Positions 1-6,491 of a DNA stretch of 64,000 nt are shown here, piece by piece. Location: contig JAIQFP010000008.1 in assembly GCA_020073165.1 (NCBI GenBank), forward strand, positions 1 through 64,000. The letters run 5' to 3'. The position numbers were made by a program, and so were the translations under genes. Positions within the stretch are counted from its first letter, which is position 1; each line of letters begins with the position of its first letter. The stretch comes from Terriglobia bacterium (GTDB lineage Bacteria > Acidobacteriota > Terriglobia > Terriglobales > Acidobacteriaceae). The notes beneath the pieces are model-generated. The model had not been told where the DNA came from and searched no databases. It worked only from the letters and a program-made list of their open reading frames with translations.

Positions 1-161
1 CCGGCCATCCCGCTCTGCCGATACCGCCGTAGCCACACATACCCGGTCTCGCGCGCGATCCCGTAGCGCTCACACAACTCCGTCATCGTCTGCTCATCCC
101 GTTCATAGTCAACAACGAACCGGACCTTCTCTTCCATCACACTGCTCGCTCTCCATGGCAT
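1..161 (-). CDS. IS481-type transposase, N-terminal part (runs off left edge)
   Basis: Translating the minus strand from 161 gives MPWRASSVMEEKVRFVVDYE, followed by a helix-turn-helix with TELCERYGIARETGYVWLRR. This is the usual start of IS481-family DDE transposases, which bind the element ends with this N-terminal domain and cut with a C-terminal integrase core. Only about 53 codons lie in the window, so the catalytic core and integrity cannot be judged. MPW is the common N-terminus of this family, which is why 161 is preferred over the internal ATG at 137. Repeats just upstream look like the element's end. Confidence 0.75.
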   Translation of the reverse strand, partial: MPWRASSVMEEKVRFVVDYERDEQTMTELCERYGIARETGYVWLRRYRQSGMA

Positions 162-250
162 GTGCCAGGTTGTACCTCGCACCCGCCATGCGTTGCAGTG
201 TCAGGAATGTCCCCGGTTCATTCTGTCAGGCATGTGCCCGGTCTGTACCG
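154..250. repeat. Subterminal repeats of the IS481-type element
   Basis: Three related copies lie at about 154-177, 199-217 and 224-249, sharing the pattern CAGG-ATGTGCCCGGT-TGTACC with small changes. IS481-type elements carry transposase-binding repeats close to their ends, so this is probably the end of the element. The exact tip and any target duplication cannot be fixed from one side. Confidence 0.5.
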
Positions 251-325
251 TTAAGGGGGTACCCCTCCCCCCCATACCCGATCTTGATTGCAAAAGGTTT
301 AGCCAGTGTTCGTGCGCAAAAGAAG

Positions 326-346
326 ATTATCCCTTTGACAAACCCA
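326..346 (+). repeat. Left inverted repeat of IS1595-type unit
   Basis: This 21-bp sequence, beginning ATTATCCC and ending GACAAACCCA, recurs in inverted orientation at 2988-3008 with one mismatch (20 of 21). Similarity stops abruptly on both sides. It includes the TTGACA -35 box that drives the gene at 402. No matching 8-bp target duplication is seen immediately outside the repeats. Confidence 0.55.
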
Positions 347-364
347 CGTTCAGGAACCTATAAT
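335..364 (+). promoter_or_regulatory. Consensus sigma-70 promoter for the Cas2-like gene
   Basis: TTGACA at 335-340 and TATAAT at 359-364 are both perfect consensus hexamers with an 18-bp spacer, 38 bp before the ATG at 402. An AAGGGGAA ribosome site lies in between. The -35 box sits in the inverted repeat, so expression would travel with the element. Confidence 0.75.
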
Positions 365-401
365 CTTTGTAATTTGTTCGCCACGAAGAAAAGGGGAATA
401 C

Positions 402-686
402 ATGCCGCTGTTCCTGATTAGCTACGATGTTAACTATAAGCACAAGGATGAATACCAGAGTTTGTGGGATCACCTTGCAAAGATTGGCGCGGTCAAGATT
501 CTATTCTCAGAGTGGTTGATTGTGGGTGAGTACAACGGTGCTGAGCAGATATTTAACGGCATCATGCCACACCTGAAAATGCCGGATCGCTTACTCGTTC
601 AAGAGGTCAATGCCAACGCTTGGTGGGACAAGTTGCTTATCCCCGACGATGACTTTCGCGCCATCTTGCGTGAGGCTCGGGGCTGA
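402..686 (+). CDS. Cas2-like / SinR-like small protein
   Basis: This 94-residue protein starts MPLFLISYDV, with the beta-strand and Tyr-Asp end typical of the ferredoxin-like Cas2/VapD/SinR superfamily. The spacing of LWDHLAKIGAVKILFSEWLI and the later DRLLVQEV strand also fit that fold. Family members include CRISPR Cas2, VapD-type RNases and solo proteins of unknown role. There is no cas1 and no CRISPR array nearby, so a CRISPR role is unlikely. It has its own consensus promoter and lies inside an IS1595-type unit next to a PIN toxin-antitoxin pair, so it is probably an element passenger gene. Whether it is a nuclease cannot be told; Asp9 is the candidate key residue. Confidence 0.6.
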   Translation: MPLFLISYDVNYKHKDEYQSLWDHLAKIGAVKILFSEWLIVGEYNGAEQIFNGIMPHLKMPDRLLVQEVNANAWWDKLLIPDDDFRAILREARG

Positions 687-688
687 TA

Positions 689-714
689 CTCCCGTCCCAC
701 AGCCGGGGGGTTTT
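689..714 (+). terminator. Weak intrinsic terminator after the Cas2-like gene
   Basis: A six-base stem (CTCCCG at 689-694 with CGGGGG at 704-709, one G-T pair) is followed by TTTT. It lies directly after the stop at 686. The stem is short, so it is only a probable terminator. Confidence 0.35.
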
Positions 715-785
715 GGCGTGGTGGAATACGGTATCTGTGCGTCACTTTCAATCTGCGCATTGCAGGTTTCGCATTGCATAGTGGA

Positions 786-920
786 TTATCTCTCCTTGTG
801 TTTGGGTGAAGCCTTCTTCTTGCGTGCTCGGTTCCCCGTATTTTTCCTTTCAGGCGGAGTAGCCAAGAATGCCTTCAACGTGTCTTCGTACTTCAGTGGG
901 ATTTTTATTTTTTGGGCCAT
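786..920 (-). CDS. Small basic protein downstream of VapC45-like toxin
   Basis: This 44-codon frame starts at an ATG inside the last codons of the upstream PIN gene (stop at 905) and encodes a lysine-rich peptide starting MAQKIKIPLKYEDTLKAFLA. The 16-bp overlap suggests translational coupling. The start resembles small 'MAKKIKIPLKFED'-type hypothetical proteins seen in Acidobacteriota (from memory, not checked). Function is unknown. The basic tail could contact nucleic acid, which is only a guess. Confidence 0.45.
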   Translation of the reverse strand: MAQKIKIPLKYEDTLKAFLATPPERKNTGNRARKKKASPKHKER

Positions 921-1369
921 AGCTGCACCACATTCCCCGCCTTGGTAATAGAAGCCATCAATGGTGGCGATTGCCTCGCGATCAACGTCTTCATCTCTGG
1001 AATCGCCGTAATCAAACGCTGAGCCATCGCTGCGCCGAACGTGTTGTTATCCGTGAACACAAAGAGGCGAACTTTCCGGCGTAATATTCCACGCTTTTCG
1101 AGAGCGCGGCGACGGACGCGGTCATCTGTTGTGACGACCAACCATCCTTGCTCGCCTGCAAAACGAATCCACTTGATGTCATCCGCGCCTCGCTCAAAAT
1201 AGTTGCAATGCAATTCGTACTTGAGTTTGGCTTCATCCAAGCCAGCCAGAAATGCCTTGTTTCGACAATGGTTTTCGTCAATGAAAATTGGGAATGGAAG
1301 TTCAAGCGGCGATTGGCTGAGCGCTTTCCCATCGGATGGCTTCCTCGATTTGGGTTTGCGGTAAGCCAT
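905..1369 (-). CDS. VapC45-like PIN-domain toxin
   Basis: The protein matches the PIN-like domain of the VapC45 type: strand FIDENHCRNKAFLAGL near the start, the acidic segment ADDIKWIRFAGEQGWLVVTTD in the middle, and VRLFVFTD before the C-terminal helix. PIN domains are Mg-dependent ribonucleases with a cluster of Asp/Glu residues, which fits the visible acidic positions. The upstream gene is its DUF433 antitoxin, and the frames overlap by about 68 bp, so the two are translationally coupled. The start at 1369 (MAYRKP) is preferred; an ATG at 1387 would add six residues. The target RNA is unknown. Confidence 0.65.
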   Translation of the reverse strand: MAYRKPKSRKPSDGKALSQSPLELPFPIFIDENHCRNKAFLAGLDEAKLKYELHCNYFERGADDIKWIRFAGEQGWLVVTTDDRVRRRALEKRGILRRKVRLFVFTDNNTFGAAMAQRLITAIPEMKTLIARQSPPLMASITKAGNVVQLWPKK

Positions 1370-1961
1370 ATTCTTCGGCAAGCGCACTCACCGATTCACG
1401 AGCACTATTGAAACGTGCCGCTACTAAGGCAGTGCTGATTCCAGTTCCCCTGATTACAGGCTTGCCAAAAGATACCCTCGGGTTCATCGAAATAAGTTCG
1501 GGTTCCGAAGCGGCATCGCTTAACACGAATGGATAAAGAACCTCAGCAACTCCCTCCACGCTGCGTCCGATCCGCTTGAGGTACGTAGATACTATATCCC
1601 TGAATGAACCTTGTCCGTAGCGAGACACATTAATGTATTCACCCAAATCCTTGATGAAAATATCGACTCCATCCGTCTCAAACTCCCGATCAATCAACGG
1701 GTGACGGGAAGGAAATGTATCCTGCACGTGCTCGACTGCGCGACGAATGCGCTGCATAGGAACTTCGTGCAGTTTACGCATCCCTTTCAGGACGTGCAGT
1801 TCGAGTACGTTCGCGAAGGATAGCAAGGCGGGTTCTGCGGGAACGATGATCCCGTCAGATGAAATCCAGGTACGCAAGGTCCGCGCAGGTATTCGCAGCC
1901 AGTGCGCTACCTCCACGGTGCCATACACCCCAATCTCAGCGTCTTTTACTTTTCCTGCCAT
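1302..1961 (-). CDS. VapB45-like antitoxin (HTH plus DUF433)
   Basis: This 219-residue protein has an N-terminal winged-helix or MerR-like part (VAHWLRIPARTLRTWISSDG, about residues 18-37) and a C-terminal DUF433 domain with the typical stretch ISMNPRVSFGKPVIRGTGIS (about 156-175) and a closing helix AEEYGLPQTQIEEAIRWE. DUF433 proteins are antitoxins partnered with PIN-like toxins; the HTH would let the pair repress its own transcription. It is the first gene of the pair and overlaps the toxin. It sits between the transposase at 2004-2948 and the toxin, in the same direction as both. Confidence 0.7.
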   Translation of the reverse strand: MAGKVKDAEIGVYGTVEVAHWLRIPARTLRTWISSDGIIVPAEPALLSFANVLELHVLKGMRKLHEVPMQRIRRAVEHVQDTFPSRHPLIDREFETDGVDIFIKDLGEYINVSRYGQGSFRDIVSTYLKRIGRSVEGVAEVLYPFVLSDAASEPELISMNPRVSFGKPVIRGTGISTALVAARFNSARESVSALAEEYGLPQTQIEEAIRWESAQPIAA

Positions 1962-2003
1962 CCTTGCGAATCCTGCGAAACAGACTGCCTTGAGGAATCT
2001 TGC

Positions 2004-2948
2004 CTATAGGGAAGTACTCTTGCTTGGTTCTTTCAGCATCAACCTCTTGCCGTTCGTTCCCTCTAGCGCCAACGTAGCGCGTTGGGCATCCTTCATTGTG
2101 CGCGTATTGTACCGGAAGTCAAATTCACTGAGGTAACGATGTAGGTGATGGCTGCCAACCTGATGGTAAGTACCTGTCAGGCCGCGCTTTAGCAATCCGA
2201 AGAACCCCTCGACGGTGTTCGTGTGAACCCGCATTCCATCGCTTGCCGTCCGCGCATACTCACTGCTGGCATGGTTGATCACTTCATGCCGCTTGAAACG
2301 TGCGGTAACGCGGTCGTATGCAGAGAACCCATCCGTTACCACGCACGCACGCTGCTCGACATTCTCTTGGAGAGTGCTAACCAAGTTGTCGGCTGTCACG
2401 CGATGCACATGGAATGAGCGAACCTGTCCGTTGCGCTGGACAACTGCGAATACGGGTTGCTTATGGCTGCCCAGATCGGGGCGTCCAACGCCGCCCTGTC
2501 GCTTGCGCTTTCCTCCCACGTAAGTTTCGTCCGCTTCCACAATGCCGCTTAGCTTGGTCTGATATGGAGGCTGGCTCATCGCATAGCGAATCCGATGAGC
2601 CATAAACCACGCAGACTTGTACGTCACGCCCAACATGCGGTGAAGCTGATGGGCGCTCATTCCCTTTTTCGACGCACAAAGAAGATGGATAGCCAGCAAC
2701 CATTTGTTTAAGGGAATGTGGCTATCCTCGAAGATCGAATTCACTGTCACAGTGAACTGCTCACGACATTCGGCGCACTTGTAGACGCCCAACCGGACAG
2801 GCTTCTTGGAGCCTTCCTTCGCTTGCAGCTTGTAAGCCTTCGTGCTGGAGCAGTGGGGACACACAGGGCCATCAGGCCAGCGCATTTGTTCCAGATGTTC
2901 ACGGGCTACGTTCGCGTCCAAGAACTGAGGTTGTGTGAGATCGGCCAT
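2004..2948 (-). CDS. IS1595-family (ISXO2-like) transposase
   Basis: At 314 residues it has family-typical length. An N-terminal zinc ribbon (CPHCSS near residue 33 and CAEC near 77) precedes the helical segment WFMAHRIR and an ISXO2-like DDE core with VEADETYVGGKRKR, VVTDGFSAYD and HTNTVEGFFGLLKRG. All core acidic/Asn motifs are visible and there is no stop, so the enzyme looks intact. GGGGGAAG sits just before the ATG and a good promoter lies at 2971-2999. It likely mobilises the segment between the inverted repeats at 326-346 and 2988-3008, passenger genes included. Confidence 0.9.
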   Translation of the reverse strand: MADLTQPQFLDANVAREHLEQMRWPDGPVCPHCSSTKAYKLQAKEGSKKPVRLGVYKCAECREQFTVTVNSIFEDSHIPLNKWLLAIHLLCASKKGMSAHQLHRMLGVTYKSAWFMAHRIRYAMSQPPYQTKLSGIVEADETYVGGKRKRQGGVGRPDLGSHKQPVFAVVQRNGQVRSFHVHRVTADNLVSTLQENVEQRACVVTDGFSAYDRVTARFKRHEVINHASSEYARTASDGMRVHTNTVEGFFGLLKRGLTGTYHQVGSHHLHRYLSEFDFRYNTRTMKDAQRATLALEGTNGKRLMLKEPSKSTSL

Positions 2949-2970
2949 ATTGCTTCCCCCTACTCAAGTA

Positions 2971-2999
2971 ATTCTATAAAATTAGTCTGGGTTTGTCAA
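2971..2999 (-). promoter_or_regulatory. Promoter of the IS1595-type transposase
   Basis: Read on the minus strand, TTGACA (2999-2994) and TAGAAT (2976-2971) are separated by 17 bp, with the start codon 22 bp further on. The -35 box lies within the right inverted repeat, mirroring the promoter at the left end. Confidence 0.65.
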
Positions 3000-3008
3000 G
3001 GGGATAAT
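2988..3008 (-). repeat. Right inverted repeat of IS1595-type unit
   Basis: Inverted copy of 326-346 with 20 of 21 positions equal. It lies 39 bp upstream of the transposase start, where an element end is expected. Confidence 0.55.
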
Positions 3009-3240
3009 TTCGGCGCAAAATCTTTGAGTTTACAGGACTTACACACAAAATCTAGAGCGCGTAGGAGTTAAGTTGTCAAAGAGCGGGTGAAACGCGTGTG
3101 GGGCAGCGATGTGGGTCCCGGCGGCTGCCGCAGACACCAATGCGCTGCCCCAACGAAAGCGCAGTATGACGGAGTCAGGTGGGGGTGTCGGTGATGGGAC
3201 TCACCGGGCTGAGTGATAGAGGGTTGGAGAGGAGAGAGGG

Positions 3241-3272
3241 AACGTCCCGTCTGTCCCCGAATTCCCCGAATT
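3241..3272. repeat. GTCCCGTCTGTCCCC intergenic repeat, copy 1
   Basis: The first 20 bases (AACGTCCCGTCTGTCCCCGA) recur perfectly in inverted orientation at 9522-9541, and 17 of 18 bases recur in direct orientation at 7212-7229. It is followed by a CCCCGAATT repetition. The rest of the gene-free stretch 3009-3292 shows no further feature. The repeat family marks the edge of the CBASS block. Confidence 0.7.
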
Positions 3273-3292
3273 CTCCCGCCTGTTGTCTGGGG

Positions 3293-3883
3293 TCAACGGG
3301 GTTTCCTTGATGCATTTGCAGCCCGGACTTGCGATTCAACGCCGGTGATCCTCATCCGATACTGCACAAGAATCTCAGTAACGCCAAACGATGCTGCAAT
3401 GTCTGGAACGGCAACTTTTCTGCGCCTTAGCGACAGAAGGGCCTCCCTCGGAAGAAGAAGAGCCCATCCGAGCCAGTTCGCTTCCTCTTCCTGTTTTTGA
3501 TCGTAGCTGCGCATCACTAAAGTTCCATCAGCCGACATAATCATTGTCGCAGGTTGATGACCGAGCACTATGTGTGCGAGTTCATGAACGATGTCGCTCG
3601 CTTGGCGTCCTGGAGGATGTGTCGGATTGTAGATCACGAGCGCGGAATGTCCTTGATCTAGCGTCAGAGCCGACCAGCCCCACGGGTCTACGACGAGAAG
3701 TTGATGAAGGATGTCGTCAGTAATTCCGTCCACCTGACGCGCAGTGATCAACCGAACTTGCAAGTAGGCCGCGAGTTGGCGGGGGTCGAGGGGCTGGAAT
3801 GGCGAAAGCGCAAGGTCACCTCTCAGACTGGTTGCTGTTCGTTCAGCCCACGACTTAAATCCACGTTCTAATGTAGCCGTCAT
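3293..3883 (-). CDS. capP: CapP-like ImmA/IrrE metallopeptidase
   Basis: This 196-residue protein carries the ImmA/IrrE (DUF955) zinc-peptidase signature HELAHIVLGH (His100, Glu101, His104) and a downstream acidic third-ligand segment QEEEANWLGWALLLP. Such peptidases cleave a partner HTH repressor. It overlaps the HTH gene upstream by 4 bp (ATGA). The pair is divergent from a CBASS operon, exactly the published layout of CapP with CapH, where CapP is stimulated by single-stranded DNA and cuts CapH to induce CBASS. The name is therefore inferred from family plus context. A generic IrrE/ImmA pair not tied to CBASS remains possible. Confidence 0.75.
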   Translation of the reverse strand: MTATLERGFKSWAERTATSLRGDLALSPFQPLDPRQLAAYLQVRLITARQVDGITDDILHQLLVVDPWGWSALTLDQGHSALVIYNPTHPPGRQASDIVHELAHIVLGHQPATMIMSADGTLVMRSYDQKQEEEANWLGWALLLPREALLSLRRRKVAVPDIAASFGVTEILVQYRMRITGVESQVRAANASRKPR

Positions 3884-4239
3884 TTTTCAACGTTGGTGGT
3901 GGGTTGCATCTTGAGGGCCAGGAGCATCATCTGCGCCAATGCCTGAACCGTAGCCGGCTGTGGAGTCTGATCTGTTTTGCAGTGGACTGAGATCGACGTC
4001 AAGGCGGGCTCAGTTGCGCTAGCATCGGCCTTTGGCTGAAAGCCCAAGAAAGATCCGGGGTCGACGTTGAGCCAATGGCACAGCTTTCCGAAGGTCTCAA
4101 CGTCAGGAATGCGGCCGTTTTCTACGCGCATTAGAGTTGCTGGTCCTATGCCTATATCTTTGGCAGTTTCCCTCAACTTGTTGTTGCCGCGCTTTTTGCG
4201 AATGAGAACTCCAAGGCTTTCGAGCGTCCGTCTAGGCAT
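3880..4239 (-). CDS. capH: CapH-like XRE-family repressor
   Basis: This 119-residue protein starts at an ATG preceded by AAGGAGGAAG (longer readings from 4266 lack such a site). Residues about 5-65 form a Cro/C1-type HTH: IRKKRGNNKLRETAKDIGIG, then the recognition segment PATLMRVENGRIPD and GKLCHWLNVDPGSF. The C-terminal third (about 75-119) is unlike known folds by eye but would be the dimerisation and cleavage region in CapH. It overlaps capP by 4 bp and faces cap5 across a 96-bp gap, suited to repress both directions. Confidence 0.75.
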   Translation of the reverse strand: MPRRTLESLGVLIRKKRGNNKLRETAKDIGIGPATLMRVENGRIPDVETFGKLCHWLNVDPGSFLGFQPKADASATEPALTSISVHCKTDQTPQPATVQALAQMMLLALKMQPTTNVEK

Positions 4240-4269
4240 GCTTCCTCCTTGATATCTGCGAAACATAAC

Positions 4270-4306
4270 TTGACGTAGGAAACCAGGTTATCATAGGATC
4301 ATTATA
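4270..4306. promoter_or_regulatory. Divergent promoter region between capH and cap5
   Basis: On the plus strand TTGACG (4270-4275) and TAGGAT (4294-4299) are 18 bp apart, a fair promoter for the cap5 operon. On the minus strand a perfect TATAAT (4306-4301) faces capH with a poor -35. An ATAAC/GTTAT inverted repeat (about 4264-4268 and 4287-4291) overlaps these boxes and is a possible CapH operator. Confidence 0.45.
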
Positions 4307-4335
4307 GCTGCGGAACCGAACTTTACGAGTGAAAC

Positions 4336-5580
4336 ATGCGTTCCCCGGTTGATTCCATGGTCCAGGAGTCACAGCGCGTGGGCACAAATCAGCAGAAACG
4401 TAGCAAGAGAATCTCCGACGCCGCGACAGCGACGGCATCTCCGGTCATACACGCCCGGCGCGGCGTTAAGGATCTGCCCCGCCTGCTGTTGTTCGTGCGC
4501 GCCGGAGGACGCTGCGAATTCGACGGCCACAATCATTATCTCCTTGAACATCCTCTCACTCTGACCCTCGGAAACTTCGCGCAGATGGCACACATTGTAG
4601 CCTTCAAGGAAGACGGGCCGCGAGGCAGATCGCCGCTTCGCCCGGCCTACATCAACGACGTGGCCAATCTCATGCTTTTGTGCCCGCAGTGCCATAAGCT
4701 CATAGACGATGATCCTGAGAAGTACCCGGTTTCAGTTCTCATCAAATACAAGGAGTCCCACGAGGACCGGATATTGCATGTTACCGGGCTCGGCCCTGAC
4801 CGGAAAACGACCATAGTACAGCTTAGGGCGTGCATCGCGGGACAGGCTATCGCCATCCCGGTTGCGCAAGTCACAAATGCGGTCGCTCCCCGGTATCCCA
4901 CGGATGCCAAGGGTCACCTGATAGATTTGACGGCGATCAAGTCGGAGGGCAAAGCCTTCATTGAGGAGGCCTGTCGGTGCATCAAGCAGAAAATCGAACG
5001 CCTCTATGAGCCGGGCATGGATGTGCACGAGACGCGGCACATCTCTTTGTTCGCACTCGCGCCGATTCCGCTGCTCATCTATCTCGGCAGCCAGCTCAGC
5101 AACAAGGTGCCGGTCGATGTATTCCAGCGGCACCGCGACACAGAGGACTGGGTCTGGAAGAATTCAGGCACGCCAGCCGAGTACAAGTTCGAGAAAATCC
5201 GCGATGGCAGGGGCAGGGGCCGAATCGCCCTGATCCTGTCGCTCAGCGGCAAAATCAAGCCCGCGGCACTTCCTGCGAGCGTCGACGAAACATTCACGAT
5301 CTACGAACTGACGCTGGCGAATATGGACCCGAATCCGACCTACCTGCGCCAGCAGGACGACCTCACGCGCTTCAAGCATGCGTACCAGGCGGCGCTTCGC
5401 ACCATCGCGGGGGAGTGCGGCCAGTGTGACGCCATTCATCTTTTCCCCGCGGTCCCTGCTCCGGTCGCCGTTTTCTGCGGCCGGGAAATTCTTCCCAAAG
5501 TCGATCCCAAGCTCGTCGTCTACGACAACGACAAGCGTCAGGGCGGCTTCATTCCGATTATCGAGGTAAACCAGATATGA
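4336..5580 (+). CDS. cap5: Cap5: CBASS effector, HNH endonuclease fused to SAVED sensor
   Basis: At 414 residues it has the usual Cap5 length. The N-terminal HNH domain shows CEFDGH (60-65), QMAHIV with His86 as general base, NDVANLMLLCPQCHKLID with Asn111 and His120, and Cys116/Cys119. The C-terminal part (about 190-414) matches a SAVED domain: RHISLFALAPIPLLIYLGSQ, the strand RIALILSLSG and the end IHLFPAVPAPVAVFCGRE. In CBASS, SAVED binds the cyclic nucleotide made by the cyclase and triggers oligomerisation and DNA degradation. The second zinc position is His65 rather than the more usual Cys. The stop overlaps the cyclase start by 4 bp. Confidence 0.88.
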   Translation: MRSPVDSMVQESQRVGTNQQKRSKRISDAATATASPVIHARRGVKDLPRLLLFVRAGGRCEFDGHNHYLLEHPLTLTLGNFAQMAHIVAFKEDGPRGRSPLRPAYINDVANLMLLCPQCHKLIDDDPEKYPVSVLIKYKESHEDRILHVTGLGPDRKTTIVQLRACIAGQAIAIPVAQVTNAVAPRYPTDAKGHLIDLTAIKSEGKAFIEEACRCIKQKIERLYEPGMDVHETRHISLFALAPIPLLIYLGSQLSNKVPVDVFQRHRDTEDWVWKNSGTPAEYKFEKIRDGRGRGRIALILSLSGKIKPAALPASVDETFTIYELTLANMDPNPTYLRQQDDLTRFKHAYQAALRTIAGECGQCDAIHLFPAVPAPVAVFCGREILPKVDPKLVVYDNDKRQGGFIPIIEVNQI

Positions 5581-6479
5581 CTGCCGACGAATATTTAAAG
5601 GACGTACTTGCCTCCCAGGCCATGGGAGACGACAGCGAGCAGGTGAAGGCCTTGCAGAAGCACCGCGCCGACGTGGAAAAACTGATCCGCGACACCTTCG
5701 AGGATACGGCGCTGACCATTCGGTACGCGGGCTCCAAGGCCAAAGGGACGATGAACAAGGAGTCTTACGACCTGGACATCATCTCCTACGTCTCGTCCGA
5801 CGATAATACCGCCGGCGAGACGCTTGAAGACATCTATAACAACCACAAGTCAGCGCTCGCCAAGAAGTACTACGTCGAGCCCAAGGGCTCAGCGCTGAGG
5901 CTCAAGGGATGTGACGCCGAAAATCTGGGCGTGGATTTCCATATCGACGTGGTGCCGGGACGCTTCACCGATGAAACCCAGACCGATGCCTACCTGTATC
6001 AATCCGGCGGCGACAAGAAGCGTTTGAAGACCAATCTCGACGTGCATCTCGATCATGTGCGCGACAGCGGTGTCATCGACGCCATCCGGCTGGCGAAACT
6101 CTGGAAAGTGCGCAACGCCCTACCCCTCCGCACGTTTGTCCTTGAACTCGCGGTCATCAAGCTGCTGGAGAACAAGAAAAACAAAAGTCTCTCGACACAG
6201 ATGGAACACTTCTGGACGGAACTGCGCGACAACTCCGCGAATCTGACCGTTGAAGACCCCGCTAATCCTAACGGGAACGACCTTTCCAAGTGCCTCGACG
6301 ACAACCTGAAGAGTCAACTCGCGGCCGCGGCAAAACGCACGCTTGATCAGATCGATTCCTCCGGGTGGGAAGCCGTCTACGGGAAAACGGAAAAGCAGGA
6401 GAAGGCGGCGCGCGTCGAGATCTTGCGACGTGCCGCGACCGTCGCAACGCCGTCACGGCCCTGGCTTCCGGAAGAATGA
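5577..6479 (+). CDS. CBASS CD-NTase (cGAS/DncV-like nucleotidyltransferase)
   Basis: This 300-residue protein has the nucleotidyltransferase P-loop GSKAKGT (52-58), followed by the metal-binding pair in YDLDIIS (Asp65, Asp67) and the third acid in VDFHIDVVPG (Asp124). The helical C-terminal half completes the CD-NTase fold. It would make a cyclic di- or trinucleotide on infection that activates Cap5. The product cannot be read from sequence and the clade is not assigned here. It overlaps cap5 by ATGA and precedes the E2 gene by 12 bp, so the three form one operon. The C-terminus ends PWLPEE, which matters if the E2 protein conjugates it there. Confidence 0.88.
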   Translation: MTADEYLKDVLASQAMGDDSEQVKALQKHRADVEKLIRDTFEDTALTIRYAGSKAKGTMNKESYDLDIISYVSSDDNTAGETLEDIYNNHKSALAKKYYVEPKGSALRLKGCDAENLGVDFHIDVVPGRFTDETQTDAYLYQSGGDKKRLKTNLDVHLDHVRDSGVIDAIRLAKLWKVRNALPLRTFVLELAVIKLLENKKNKSLSTQMEHFWTELRDNSANLTVEDPANPNGNDLSKCLDDNLKSQLAAAAKRTLDQIDSSGWEAVYGKTEKQEKAARVEILRRAATVATPSRPWLPEE

Positions 6480-6491
6480 CGTGGCATCGCA

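Noticed and set aside
402-686. CRISPR adaptation role for the Cas2-like protein
   Set aside because: No cas1, no repeats with regular spacing and no other cas genes in the window.
591-779. 62-codon minus-strand frame starting MQCETCNAQI
   Set aside because: It has a fair ribosome site and follows the 44-aa gene by 6 bp, but it overlaps the 3' end of the Cas2-like gene on the other strand and its second half looks random. Only the CxxC start is suggestive.
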